64,000 bases of DNA from Geminocystis sp. NIES-3709 (GTDB taxonomy: Bacteria > Cyanobacteriota > Cyanobacteriia > Cyanobacteriales > Cyanobacteriaceae), in NCBI RefSeq assembly GCF_001548115.1, contig NZ_AP014821.1, forward strand, positions 2,979,262-3,043,261, read 5' to 3'. A program made the translations under genes and the position numbers. Positions 18,302 to 27,303 of this stretch are shown here, piece after piece. Position 1 is the first letter of the stretch. Each line of letters begins with the position of its first letter. The notes under the pieces are model-generated. The model made no database searches. It was given only the letters and a program-made list of their open reading frames with translations, and had not been told where the DNA came from.

Positions 18302-18970
18302 TTATCCTAAACGATAACCCATACCATGAACTGTCTCAATTAAATTTTCTGGAGCTCCTAGAGCTTTTAATTTTTGTCTTAAACTGCGAATATGTACTTT
18401 CACGGTATGTTCTTCTGGTGGATCTTCTAATGACCAAATATGGTCAATCATAGCATGACGGCTAAGTACTCGCCGACCATTTCTTAAGAGCAACTCTAAG
18501 ATACAATACTCTTTAGGAGTTAATTTAAGAGGTTGATGATTATACGTTACTTCATAAGTACTGGGATTTAATTCCAATTTATGCCATGCCAATATTGTTG
18601 GTAATGAAATATTTCCCCTTCTTAATAAGGCTCGAATACGAGCGAATAACTCTCCTAAGTCAACAGGTTTAATTACATAATCATCAGCCCCCGCATCTAA
18701 ACCGACAATTTTATCACTGATGGTATCTCTGGCGGTAATCATCAAAATCGGCATTTGATAATTCTGCGATCGAAGTTGTTGACAAAGATTGATACCATCA
18801 AGACGGGGTAACATAACATCTAAAACTAATAAATCATAATCGACAGCTTTGATATAATCCCAAGCTAAAACTCCATCTCCAGCAATGTCAACGGTATATA
18901 GTTGATCTGTCAGAGCTTCTGCTAAAGTTTCAGCGAGAGAAAAATCATCTTCAACTAAAAGAATTCTCAT
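18302..18970 (-). CDS. OmpR-family response regulator (RppA-like)
   Basis: Two-component transcription factor of 222 residues. The receiver domain (1-115) has the acidic pocket EDD at 7-9, phosphoacceptor D51 in LLVLDVMLP, a switch threonine at 79 and K101 in VIKPVDL. The DNA-binding winged helix (about 125-222) has LTPKEYCILELLLRNGRRVLSR and EEHTVKVHIRSLRQKL, the OmpR/PhoB signature. The overall pattern resembles RppA, which in cyanobacteria links redox state or metals to photosynthesis genes, but OmpR paralogues are numerous. No histidine kinase lies beside it on the same strand, so it is an orphan here. It is transcribed divergently from the phycobilisome linker gene, which makes that promoter a reasonable guess as a target. 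Confidence 0.85.
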   Translation of the reverse strand: MRILLVEDDFSLAETLAEALTDQLYTVDIAGDGVLAWDYIKAVDYDLLVLDVMLPRLDGINLCQQLRSQNYQMPILMITARDTISDKIVGLDAGADDYVIKPVDLGELFARIRALLRRGNISLPTILAWHKLELNPSTYEVTYNHQPLKLTPKEYCILELLLRNGRRVLSRHAMIDHIWSLEDPPEEHTVKVHIRSLRQKLKALGAPENLIETVHGMGYRLG

Positions 18971-19271
18971 GACAAAAAAACATCGCTAAAAGGATTTAAG
19001 TTAAGAAAAAATAATTGCATAATATAAAAAAATGCCAATGACGAATTTTATGATAAAGTGTTGCAAAATACAACGAAATATTAAGTTTTGTTACAAAAAT
19101 TAGATTTTGAATAATCTTTCCGATTTATTTACTTTTTTATTACCCTTTTCTTTACAGCCTATCTGATATATTTTCTGTAAAGTTCGATTCATAATATTTA
19201 TATTTCTTTGTATAGTCACCATAAATTATGAGAATCGATCGATAGTTTAATAAAAGGAATAAATCAGACAA
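18971..19271. other. Divergent promoter region of response regulator and rod-linker genes
   Basis: Three hundred AT-rich bases between two divergent genes. Weak ribosome-binding AAAGGA is seen near 19253 before the linker ATG. An HIP1-like ATCGATCGAT lies near 19235. Possible -10 elements (TATAAT-like) abound and I cannot choose one. There is no clear direct repeat of the sort bound by OmpR-type regulators. Confidence 0.35.
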
Positions 19272-20039
19272 ATGGCAACTTTAACAGAAACTTTAAGCAA
19301 TAGCCCTGTGGAATTGTGGTCACAACATAATGAAGATGAATTACAATTAGTGATTCGATCGGCTTATAAACAAGTTTTGGGTAATGTTCATATTATGGAA
19401 AGTCAGTGTTTAGATAATGCTGAATCCATGCTCAGAAATAGTGATATTACCGTCCGTGAATTTGTGAGAATGATTGCACAATCAGAATTATATCAATCTT
19501 TATTTTTTCATTCTAATTCACCTTATCGTTTTATTGAATTAAATTGTAAACATTTATTAGGACGAGCACCTTTAGATCAAGAAGAAATCTCCGAACACGT
19601 TAAAATTTACAATGAACAAGGTTATATAGCAGAAATAAATTCCTATATTGATAGTGAAGAATATAACTCTACATTTGGAGAAAATATTGTTCCTTTTCCT
19701 CGTAGTCTAAAAACTCAAAAAGGGATAAAAAATATAGTTTTTAATCGTACTGTGTCATTATTAGGTGGATTTGCTAGTAGCGATAATGGCAAAAAAGCTC
19801 AATTAGTTTCGACTATTGCGACTAATTTACCACAAAAGATTAAGGTAACATCTTCTGGAATTGCTAAGGCTTATAATAATACCAGTAAAAAATTCTATAT
19901 AGTAGTTAGTCAATCAGGTTCAAATCCATTGGTTAAACAAAATAACACTACTTACACCGTTAGTTATTCTCAATTATCTCAACAGATTCAGAATATACAT
20001 AAAATTGGTGGAAAAATTGTTTCTATTGTCGAAAAATAG
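19272..20039 (+). CDS. Phycobilisome rod linker (CpcC-like)
   Basis: Linker polypeptides join phycocyanin hexamers in phycobilisome rods on the thylakoid surface. Residues about 24-150 match the PBS linker domain: VIRSAYKQVLGN, ESMLRNSDITVREFVR, SELYQSLFF, RFIELNCKHLLGRAP, and a YIDSEEYNSTFGENIVPFPR end. Residues about 205-255 match the CpcD-like capping domain (FYIVVSQSG, then YSQLSQQIQNIHKIGGKIVSI). This two-domain order is that of the roughly 32-kDa rod linkers, though 255 residues is somewhat short. It is not in a cpc operon: its neighbours are a divergent response regulator and, downstream, a small gene and a GAF/PAS kinase. It may be an accessory linker made under special light or nutrient conditions, which is inference. 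Confidence 0.87.
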   Translation: MATLTETLSNSPVELWSQHNEDELQLVIRSAYKQVLGNVHIMESQCLDNAESMLRNSDITVREFVRMIAQSELYQSLFFHSNSPYRFIELNCKHLLGRAPLDQEEISEHVKIYNEQGYIAEINSYIDSEEYNSTFGENIVPFPRSLKTQKGIKNIVFNRTVSLLGGFASSDNGKKAQLVSTIATNLPQKIKVTSSGIAKAYNNTSKKFYIVVSQSGSNPLVKQNNTTYTVSYSQLSQQIQNIHKIGGKIVSIVEK

Positions 20040-20307
20040 TCAAATTTTATCTTAGAAAACTCATAGGTTTTATATATTAGAAAACAGTAAATATTTTTGG
20101 TATTTTTAATTTTTTGGTTGAGGAAATTTTTAGTAACTATAAAAGAATCAACAAATTTTAAAATTTACCAAATAATAGGAATATTTAATCATTTTGAGCA
20201 ATCAATTATTAATAACAAAAGTATTGAAACTTTTATAAAACCTGAACCCTAAAACCTTATACATTTTCATCATCAATCAAGATATTTCATAAAAGCATCT
20301 CATTTTA

Positions 20308-20622
20308 ATGATAGCAATGTTACCTCCGATCGCTAGTAAAAAAATGCAGACTTGGATTAGAAGTCGTCATCTGATTTTTGCTGACAAATTCTTAATATTG
20401 GAAACTTTTGACTATTCAACCATCGAAAGATTTGAAGAATGTGTTATTAGTTTAGGAGGGGAATTTATTTGTGTTCATCCTTTAAAAAAAGTTTGGCGAG
20501 GAAATCATCGAAAGGTGATTCTTTATCAAGCAAAGGCTGTTTTTAATAATCCAAATAATCCTATCAAACAGTACTGGTATGAAAATGGCAGTCATTACAC
20601 CAGATTTGATGAACGATGTTAG
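20308..20622 (+). CDS. Small conserved-looking protein of unknown function
   Basis: I do not recognise the family. The 104-residue product is basic and rich in aromatic residues, with no signal peptide or membrane segment: WIRSRHLIFADKFLILETFDYS near 16-37, then a segment with ISLGGEFICVHPLKKVW and HRKVILYQAKAVF, and a tail YWYENGSHYTRF. It looks like a compact alpha/beta domain. It ends 21 bases before the ATG of the histidine kinase and is probably co-transcribed with it, which hints at a role near the kinase pathway. Confidence 0.55.
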   Translation: MIAMLPPIASKKMQTWIRSRHLIFADKFLILETFDYSTIERFEECVISLGGEFICVHPLKKVWRGNHRKVILYQAKAVFNNPNNPIKQYWYENGSHYTRFDERC

Positions 20623-20643
20623 ATAATGGATCATAAATAATTG

Positions 20644-23205
20644 ATGAACAAGTCTTATTTTTTACTTCAAGGATTAGTGAATAAAATAGCCCAAAGAATT
20701 CATCAATCCTTTAAATTAGAAGAAATTCTGGCGACAACTGTTGAAGAAACAAGAGAATTTTTACAAGTCGATCGAGTTTTAATTTATCGTATTTGGGATG
20801 ATGGTACTGGTAGTGCTATTACAGAGAATGTTAAATCACCATACCCTGAAATTTTAGGTCAAACTTTCCCTGAAGAAGTTTTTCCGCAACAATATCATCA
20901 AGAATATATTGAAGGTAAAACCCTTGCAGTTCATAATGTTGAAAAAAGTCATATCCGTCAATGTTTATTCCATTTCATTCAACAATTTGGTGTTAAAGCA
21001 AAATTAGTTGTACCAATTATTCAAGAAATTAGAAAAAAAAATTTTAATGTTAATTCTTCCTCTTCTGAACAAAAATTAGACATCGAAACTACTCCCTATC
21101 TTTGGGGTTTATTAATCGCCCATCAATGTAGTAAAGTCAGAATTTGGAATGAAAAAGAAATAGAGTTAGTTAAACAGTTAGCTACCCAAGTTGCCATCGC
21201 CATTAAACAAGCAGAACTTCATACTCAATTACAACAATTAAATAGAGAATTAGAAGAAAGAGTAAAAAAGAGAACAGAAGAACTAGCCTTAAGTAACGAA
21301 TCTCTAAAAGCAGAAATAATTGAACGTCAACGCACAGAAATTGCCCTGCGTCATACCAATCAAACCTTAGAATCTTTAATTTCAGCTTCTCCTCGTGCTA
21401 TTTTTACCCTTGATTTGGAAGATAAGGTTAAAATTTGGAATCCGGCAGCGGAACAAATATTCGGTTGGAAAGCAGAAGAAGTAATCGATCGTGTTAATCC
21501 AGCTATATCAAAAAATAATCTCGAAAAATATCAAATTATCAAAGAGAATATTCTCAAAAATATTACTCCTTCTAGCATAGAAATAAAACAACAAAAAAAA
21601 GATGGATCAATTATAGACATTGTTTTTTCCGCCGCACCGATAACTAATACAGAAGGGAAAATTAACGGCATAGTCGCAGTCGTAGCGGATATTACCGAAC
21701 AAAAAAAACAAGCAGAACAAGTCAGATTACTTCAATCTGTAGTTATCAATACTAATGATTCTATTATTATTACAAAAGCTGATACAATTGATGAACCGGG
21801 GCCAGAAATAATATATGTCAATGAAGCCTTTACTAAAATGACAGGTTACACCCTCGAAGAAGTCTTAGGAAAAACCCCTCGCTTACTTCAAGGAGAAAAA
21901 ACTAATCGTGTAGAATTGGATAAAGTGCGAAATGCCTTATCTCAATGGCAACCTGTGACTGTTGAAGTAATTAACTATCGTAAAGATGGTAGTGAATTTT
22001 GGTCACAATTTAGTGTCGTACCAGTAGTATCTCAAAATAATACTATTACTCATTGGATTTCTGTACATCGAGAAACGACTGAACGAAAAAAGAATGAAGA
22101 AGCATTACGTCTTAGTGAAGAAAGATTCCGTCAAGTTGTAGAAAATGCCTTAGATATGATTACCATTGTCGATCGTAATGGCAAAATTTACTATCAAAGT
22201 CCTTCAGTCGAAACAGTTTTAGGCTATACGACAACTCAATTTATTGAAAAAAACTTTTTTGATTACATTTACCCTGATGATAAGAAGAATATTCAAACAA
22301 GCGTTATTAACTCTATTCAAAATACTTTAAAAGTTATTAATCCCGTAGAATTTCGTTGTCAGCATCATAGTGGAGGATGGCGTAATTTAGAAGCAATTAC
22401 TCAACAATTTATTGATAACGTGCCTACAGCTAAAATTGTTATTACCTCCCGGGATATTTCCGAAAGAAAACGATTAGAAGAAGTGCGTATCGCTTTAGAA
22501 AGAGAAAAAGAATTAAACATTGTTAAAACTCGTTTTTTCTCTATGGCTTCCCATGAATTTAGAACACCTTTAAGTACAGTTTTAGCCGCCGCCCAAGTTT
22601 TAGAAAATGCTTCTGCTAATTCAGAAAATCCCGAAAAACAACTACGCAATTTGTATCGTATCCAAAATTCAGTAAAAAATATGGTTCAACTTTTGGATGA
22701 TATTTTGACGATTAATCGTGCAGAGACGGGAAATTTGGAATTTAACCCAAAACCTTTAGCATTAGAAACTTTTTGTCGTCAATTTATAGAAGAAATTAAA
22801 CTTAGTACTGGTACAGAACATCAACTTGAATTTTTTTGTAAAGGAAAGAGAATTAATCCTTCTTTAGATGAAAAATTATTACGATCGATCTTAGCTAATT
22901 TACTTTCTAATGCGATTAAGTATTCCCCTCAAGGAGACAAAATCCATTTATATTTGAAATTTTACAGTAAATATATTGAAATACAAGTTCAAGATTCGGG
23001 TTTTGGTATTTCTCCAGAAGATCAAACAGAAATATTTGAGCCTTTTTATCGAGGTTTAAATGTACGTCATCTTACTGGTACAGGATTGGGTTTAGTGGTG
23101 GTAAAAAAATGTGTTGATTTACATGGAGGTAATATTAATCTGGAAAGTGCCATCGATCGAGGAACAACAGTTACTGTTACATTACCCGTTACAATGGAGA
23201 GTTGA
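20644..23205 (+). CDS. Sensor histidine kinase: CBCR-like GAF, three PAS domains, HisKA and HATPase
   Basis: The frame opens at TTG 20641, but the next codon is ATG (20644), taken as the start. The GAF domain (about 10-190) follows the cyanobacteriochrome pattern: FLQVDRVLIYR, LGQTFPEEVF, and QCLFHFIQQFGVKAKLVVPI, where the Cys (residue 107) falls at the bilin-binding position. A roughly 15-residue insertion precedes LWGLLIAHQC. A helical linker, then PAS at about 235-355, 360-480 and 490-610 follow. The kinase core has ASHEFRTPL with H637, NLLSNAIKYSP, DSGFGI and GTGLGLVVVKK. It should autophosphorylate and act on a separate regulator, as it has no receiver domain. No partner is adjacent. 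It is 853 residues long. Confidence 0.85.
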   Translation: MNKSYFLLQGLVNKIAQRIHQSFKLEEILATTVEETREFLQVDRVLIYRIWDDGTGSAITENVKSPYPEILGQTFPEEVFPQQYHQEYIEGKTLAVHNVEKSHIRQCLFHFIQQFGVKAKLVVPIIQEIRKKNFNVNSSSSEQKLDIETTPYLWGLLIAHQCSKVRIWNEKEIELVKQLATQVAIAIKQAELHTQLQQLNRELEERVKKRTEELALSNESLKAEIIERQRTEIALRHTNQTLESLISASPRAIFTLDLEDKVKIWNPAAEQIFGWKAEEVIDRVNPAISKNNLEKYQIIKENILKNITPSSIEIKQQKKDGSIIDIVFSAAPITNTEGKINGIVAVVADITEQKKQAEQVRLLQSVVINTNDSIIITKADTIDEPGPEIIYVNEAFTKMTGYTLEEVLGKTPRLLQGEKTNRVELDKVRNALSQWQPVTVEVINYRKDGSEFWSQFSVVPVVSQNNTITHWISVHRETTERKKNEEALRLSEERFRQVVENALDMITIVDRNGKIYYQSPSVETVLGYTTTQFIEKNFFDYIYPDDKKNIQTSVINSIQNTLKVINPVEFRCQHHSGGWRNLEAITQQFIDNVPTAKIVITSRDISERKRLEEVRIALEREKELNIVKTRFFSMASHEFRTPLSTVLAAAQVLENASANSENPEKQLRNLYRIQNSVKNMVQLLDDILTINRAETGNLEFNPKPLALETFCRQFIEEIKLSTGTEHQLEFFCKGKRINPSLDEKLLRSILANLLSNAIKYSPQGDKIHLYLKFYSKYIEIQVQDSGFGISPEDQTEIFEPFYRGLNVRHLTGTGLGLVVVKKCVDLHGGNINLESAIDRGTTVTVTLPVTMES

Positions 23206-23310
23206 ATTCTCTCTTTTCTTGCAAATTAATTGTTTTAAAGTTTGATAAATTTGCTACAAATTGCCCAAGTACAATCATTGATCATGGAAATATTTTGTGA
23301 AACATAAATC

Positions 23311-24540
23311 ATGAGTCTATCTACATTTATCCTCATTGCTTTAGCAATTGGTATTGGCTTTGGCACATTTCTTAACACTACATTTCCCGCTAGTGTCGGT
23401 AATTTGGATCTATATTTTTTCCTTCCTGTAGGAGAATCTTTTTTGCGTCTAATACAGTTTTTAGTCGTGCCGATCGTATTTTCATCCCTAATTCTAGGGT
23501 TTTCTCGTATTCAAAATGCTTCTCAGGTAGGTCGTTATACTGCTAAATTATTAAGTAGTTATTTGGTAACAACAGCTATTTCTTTATCTATTGGTATGGG
23601 AGTCGCATGGTTTTTGCAACCCGGAAGCGGACTGACAGGTTTTGAAATTCCAGAAACTTCGATCGCCTCAGAAACCCCATCCTTAATTGATTGGCTCGTT
23701 AGTCTTATTCCTATTAATCCCCTTCAGGCTTTAAGTGAGGGTAATCTACTTCAAATTATTTTTTCAGCAGGAATTTTTACCGTAGGCATTCAACTAGCAG
23801 GAGAAAAATCCAAGCCTTTTATAAGTTTAATGGAAAGTATTTATGCTATTAGTGAAAAAGCCTTATCAATCATTCTCTACACCGCACCTTTAGGAGTTTT
23901 TGCTTTAATTACTTCCGTGATTGCTACCCAGGGCATTGGTTTAATAGTTAAGTTGTTGGCTTATGTATTAGGCTTACTCTTTGCAACTTTATTGATGACA
24001 GGTTTTTATGTGATTATTTTAGTCCTTCTCAAAGAACAACCGGGTAAATTTTTTAGTAGTATTGGTGAAGCGTTAATTTTAGCATTTGGTACAGCTAGTT
24101 CTAATGCCGCTTTACCTGTATTACTACAAAATATTCAAGAGAAATATGGACTAAGTGAAGATATTGCCAGTTTTGCCATTCCTCTTGGTACAGCTTTAAA
24201 ACGAGATGGTGCGGCAATTTTACAGGGTTTTAATGCTCTTTTCATTGCTCAAATTTATCATGTACCCATGACGACTTCTCTAATTACCGCCGTTGCTCTT
24301 AGTAGTTTGTTAGTATCTTTCAGTACGCCCGGAGTACCCGGATCGGCTTTAATTACTATGGCGACAGTATTGTCAGCTTCAGGATTACCTTTAGAGGGAA
24401 TTGCGATCGTGGCAGGAGTCGATCGATTAACAGACGGATTTAAAACCGTGATTAATCTTATTGGTAATAGTGTAAATGCGATCGCCTTAAGCCATTGGGA
24501 AAGATCTCCAGAAACAGTAAAATTAAATACTGTTGGTTAA
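23311..24540 (+). CDS. Dicarboxylate/amino acid:cation symporter (DAACS family)
   Basis: Inner-membrane carrier of 409 residues that imports dicarboxylates or acidic amino acids with Na+ or H+. Family hallmarks are visible: several hydrophobic segments from residue 1, FLRLIQFLVVPIVFSSL (helix 2), AFGTASSNAALPVLL in place of the serine-rich hairpin, LKRDGAAILQGFNALFIAQ where NMDGT normally sits, and GVPGSALITMATVLSASGLP then VDRLTDGFKTVINLIGNSVNA in the last transport helices. The replacement of NMDGT by LKRDGAA suggests altered cation coupling or substrate choice compared with GltP/DctA. It is convergent with the small minus-strand gene. Confidence 0.85.
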   Translation: MSLSTFILIALAIGIGFGTFLNTTFPASVGNLDLYFFLPVGESFLRLIQFLVVPIVFSSLILGFSRIQNASQVGRYTAKLLSSYLVTTAISLSIGMGVAWFLQPGSGLTGFEIPETSIASETPSLIDWLVSLIPINPLQALSEGNLLQIIFSAGIFTVGIQLAGEKSKPFISLMESIYAISEKALSIILYTAPLGVFALITSVIATQGIGLIVKLLAYVLGLLFATLLMTGFYVIILVLLKEQPGKFFSSIGEALILAFGTASSNAALPVLLQNIQEKYGLSEDIASFAIPLGTALKRDGAAILQGFNALFIAQIYHVPMTTSLITAVALSSLLVSFSTPGVPGSALITMATVLSASGLPLEGIAIVAGVDRLTDGFKTVINLIGNSVNAIALSHWERSPETVKLNTVG

Positions 24541-24550
24541 GTTATGGAAA

Positions 24551-24991
24551 TTATACCGATAAAACCTTAAATATTTCATGTTCAGAACGTCCAGATATTA
24601 AAGTATCCCAATTGATTGATTTTAAAAATTCCTCTGGCGACAAAGTTTCTACCACATCTACTCCCCAATCACCAAAGTCTAACGAATTAGGGCTGGAAGT
24701 ATTAGCGGGAGTATTTTTTATCCCCCCCAAAGCTAATACACGGTAAGGCAATTTTTCCCCTAACTCTATTTCACGAAAATTGACCAAAACCTTAACTAAC
24801 ATATTGCTTACAATCTCAGGAGTTTCCTTTGTTTTAATTTCACAAATCCAATGAGGATGATCAATTTGATTTACTTCCCAATTATTAGGCAAGTTATTTT
24901 TAAACCCTTGACAAAATTTTTCCCTTGATAATGGAGGGGCTATATCTTCTGTAATACTGTAATTATGAGATAAAAGAAATCTATTTAACAT
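24551..24991 (-). CDS. Conserved-looking cytoplasmic protein of unknown function
   Basis: I do not recognise it. The product has 146 residues, no signal peptide and no membrane segment. It is mildly acidic, with a helix-strand pattern: MLNRFLLSHNYSITEDI at the start, WEVNQIDHPHWICEIKTKETPEIVSNMLVKVLVNF in the middle, and DWGVDVVETLSPEEFL followed by SINWDTLISGR near the end. The stop is 10 bases from the stop of the convergent symporter. Codon use looks normal for this genome. A dispersed repeat lies some 200 bases upstream of its start. Confidence 0.5.
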   Translation of the reverse strand: MLNRFLLSHNYSITEDIAPPLSREKFCQGFKNNLPNNWEVNQIDHPHWICEIKTKETPEIVSNMLVKVLVNFREIELGEKLPYRVLALGGIKNTPANTSSPNSLDFGDWGVDVVETLSPEEFLKSINWDTLISGRSEHEIFKVLSV

Positions 24992-25331
24992 AAATTATTT
25001 ATCAAAACTCTTGTAAATTTAGTATTAATTAAGTATAACTCAGATTTTATGTCAGAACAATAATACTATCAAAAAAAACGGGAAAAACCAATTTTACGAG
25101 TGTTAAAATCAATTTTTGTTACTTTTTCCTCTTTCCTTTTCCTTCTTTTTACCGATAATTTTATGTCGAACGGAGGTTATTTATTATTAATGCCAACAAT
25201 CAGTTCTTGATTTATCAGTATTTCTCCTATCTCCTACCCTCACCAAAAAACTTTTTTAGTAAAGCCTAAATATAATTATTCTAAATGACTTATCATAAAC
25301 TATATAATTTAAAAAGATTGAATATAAAGAG
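24992..25331. other. Intergenic region with inverted copy of the GTTTGCTGAAAAAG repeat
   Basis: About 340 bases. Positions 25207-25270 hold a minus-orientation copy of the repeat also found at 1883-1951 and 54704-54766 (TTGATTTATCAGTATTTCTC, then CTCCTACCCTCACCAAAAAA). It lies just upstream of the transposase remnant at 25338, so it could be the remains of that element's end. Nothing else is recognisable. Confidence 0.5.
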
Positions 25332-25337
25332 TTGCAA

Positions 25338-25745
25338 ATGTCAATTTTAGAAGAACTAGATGATTTTATTAATAAAGCAAATGATTCCAGAGAAATCAAA
25401 AGAGCGATCGCCGTAAAAATGCAGATACAAGGAGTAAATTATAAGAGAATACAAGAATTATTGTCTTGTTCACAAAGTTTTATCAGTAAATGGAAAGGCG
25501 AATTTAGTAGAAAAGGAACTGAAGGATTAAAATTAAAATATAAAGGTAGTAAAAGTTACTTATCTGTAGAACAACAAACAGAAATTATTAGATGGATAGA
25601 AACACAAAACGGCATTACACGGGAGTTATTAGAACAGGAAATATTAAATAGATATTCTGTAGTTTTCGCCTCTGAGCAAAGTTACTATGACTTATTGAAA
25701 AAAGGGGGAGTTAGTGGGAAAAAATCACAAAAAAAAAAGAAATGA
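25338..25745 (+). pseudogene. IS630-type transposase N-terminal remnant (helix-turn-helix part only)
   Basis: The open frame begins at TTG 25332, but ATG 25338 is the likely start. The product has the paired helix-turn-helix layout of IS630/Tc1-like transposases: REIKRAIAVKMQIQGVNYKRI, LLSCSQSFISKWKGEF, GTEGLKLKYKGSKSYLSVEQ, and a second domain ending SYYDLLKKGGVSGKKSQKKKK. It then runs into a stop at a poly-A tract. No DDE catalytic half follows before the carotenoid oxygenase gene at 25834; reading other frames past the A run gives only a short unrelated stretch. Many cyanobacterial IS630 elements are expressed by slippage at such an A run, but here the second half is absent. It is either debris or a domesticated DNA-binding domain. 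Confidence 0.7.
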
Positions 25746-25833
25746 AGATTCGGTAAAAGAAAACACAAAACAGTTGATATATAATGATCAGTAAAGAATT
25801 ATAAATAAATATTAATTTATTTTAAGCAATATT

Positions 25834-27303
25834 ATGCGATCGTTAGAAAAACTTTCTTACTCATATTCATTATCAGATTGGCGACAAGGTTATGAATCTC
25901 AACCTCAAGAATCAGAATATATTATTGATAATATAGAAGGAGAAATACCTGTAGATTTATCAGGGACACTATATCGTAATGGTCCGGGATTGTTGGAAAT
26001 TTATGATACACCCTTACAACATCCTTTTGACGGTGATGGCATGATTTGTTCTTTTAGTTTTGATAATGGGCAATGTTTTTTCCGCAATCGCTTTGTTAAA
26101 ACAAGAGAATATATAGAAGAACACAAAGCTGGTAAAATGCTTTACCGTGGCGTATTTGGCAGTCAAAAACCGGGGGGATGGTTAGCCAATTTATTTGATA
26201 TTCGGGTAAAAAATATCGCTAATACGAATGTTATCTATTGGGGAAACAAATTATTAGCCTTATGGGAGGCTGCACAACCTTATTCTCTTAACCCTGAAAA
26301 TTTAGAAACGATCGGGCTAGATAATTTAGAGGGTACTTTACAACAAGAAGATGTTTTTAGCGCACATCCAAGAATCGATCGTCAATCTTTATTCAATCAT
26401 GGTAAACCTTCTTTAGTTAATTTTGGGATTAAACCCGGACTTTCTAGTACTATCACTGTATATGAATTTGACGAATTAGGGAAAATTATCGATCGATATA
26501 GTCATATAACAAAAGGATTTTCGTTTATTCACGATTTTGTCATTACACCTAACTATTGCATATTTTTTCAAAACCCAACCACTTATAACCCTTTGCCTTT
26601 TATTTTTGGTCTTCGGGGAGCTGGAGAATGTGTTAACTTTGAAAGTAATAAACCAACTAAAATTATTTTAATACCTCGTAATACACCTCATGATCAGATT
26701 ATAACCTTAGAAGTTGAAGCGGGATTTATTTTTCATCATAGCAATGCTTTTGAAGTTAACAATACCGAAATAATTATAGACTCTATCTGTTATTCTCAAC
26801 TTAGCCAAATTGATCCAAAGAGTAGCTATAAAGAGGTAGATTTCGATAAACTTGCACCAGGGCAACTATGGCGGTTTAAACTTAATTTGACAACGAAACA
26901 AGTTATCAAAGAGTTAATTAACCCACGTTGTGTTGAATTTCCTTCTATTAATTCGGAAAATGTAGGACGAAACTATCGCTATATTTTTATTGGTGCTAGT
27001 GATCATCCGACAAAAAATGCACCTTTACAAGCCCTGCTAAAATTAGACTTAATTACTAAGCAAGAACAATTATATTCTTTTGCTCCAAAAGGTTTTACTG
27101 GTGAACCAGTATTTATACCTAAAAAAAATCCCGAATCAGAGGATGATGGCTGGGTATTGACTTTGGTTTATGATTCTACTTATCACCGTTCCGATTTAGT
27201 CATCTTTGATGGTAAGAACATTAGTCAACCAATTGCCACTTTACACTTAAAACAACATATTCCCTATGGATTACATGGTAGTTGGAAAGAAAAAAATAAT
27301 TAG
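25834..27303 (+). CDS. Carotenoid oxygenase (apocarotenoid-15,15'-oxygenase type)
   Basis: Iron(II) enzyme that cleaves the polyene chain of carotenoids or apocarotenoids to give retinal-like aldehydes. At 489 residues it has the length of cyanobacterial ACO. The four iron-binding histidines are in place: H178 in FSAHPR, H233 in FIHDFVI, H301 in FIFHHSNAFE, and H481 in GLHGSW, close to the known spacing. LSGTLYRNGPG at 42-52 and HPFDGDGMI at 63-71 are standard family motifs. It should fold as a seven-bladed propeller with the active site at its axis. It stands alone between transposon debris and a repeat-rich gap. No rhodopsin gene is nearby to use retinal. Confidence 0.92.
   Translation: MRSLEKLSYSYSLSDWRQGYESQPQESEYIIDNIEGEIPVDLSGTLYRNGPGLLEIYDTPLQHPFDGDGMICSFSFDNGQCFFRNRFVKTREYIEEHKAGKMLYRGVFGSQKPGGWLANLFDIRVKNIANTNVIYWGNKLLALWEAAQPYSLNPENLETIGLDNLEGTLQQEDVFSAHPRIDRQSLFNHGKPSLVNFGIKPGLSSTITVYEFDELGKIIDRYSHITKGFSFIHDFVITPNYCIFFQNPTTYNPLPFIFGLRGAGECVNFESNKPTKIILIPRNTPHDQIITLEVEAGFIFHHSNAFEVNNTEIIIDSICYSQLSQIDPKSSYKEVDFDKLAPGQLWRFKLNLTTKQVIKELINPRCVEFPSINSENVGRNYRYIFIGASDHPTKNAPLQALLKLDLITKQEQLYSFAPKGFTGEPVFIPKKNPESEDDGWVLTLVYDSTYHRSDLVIFDGKNISQPIATLHLKQHIPYGLHGSWKEKNN

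Noticed and set aside
18302-23205. Treating the response regulator and the PAS histidine kinase as a cognate two-component pair
   Set aside because: They are on opposite strands with two or three genes between them. Pairing is possible but the sequence gives no direct support.
25745-25833. Programmed frameshift joining the IS630 helix-turn-helix half to a catalytic half
   Set aside because: No frame after the poly-A tract encodes a DDE domain; each ends within about 20 codons, before the carotenoid oxygenase gene.
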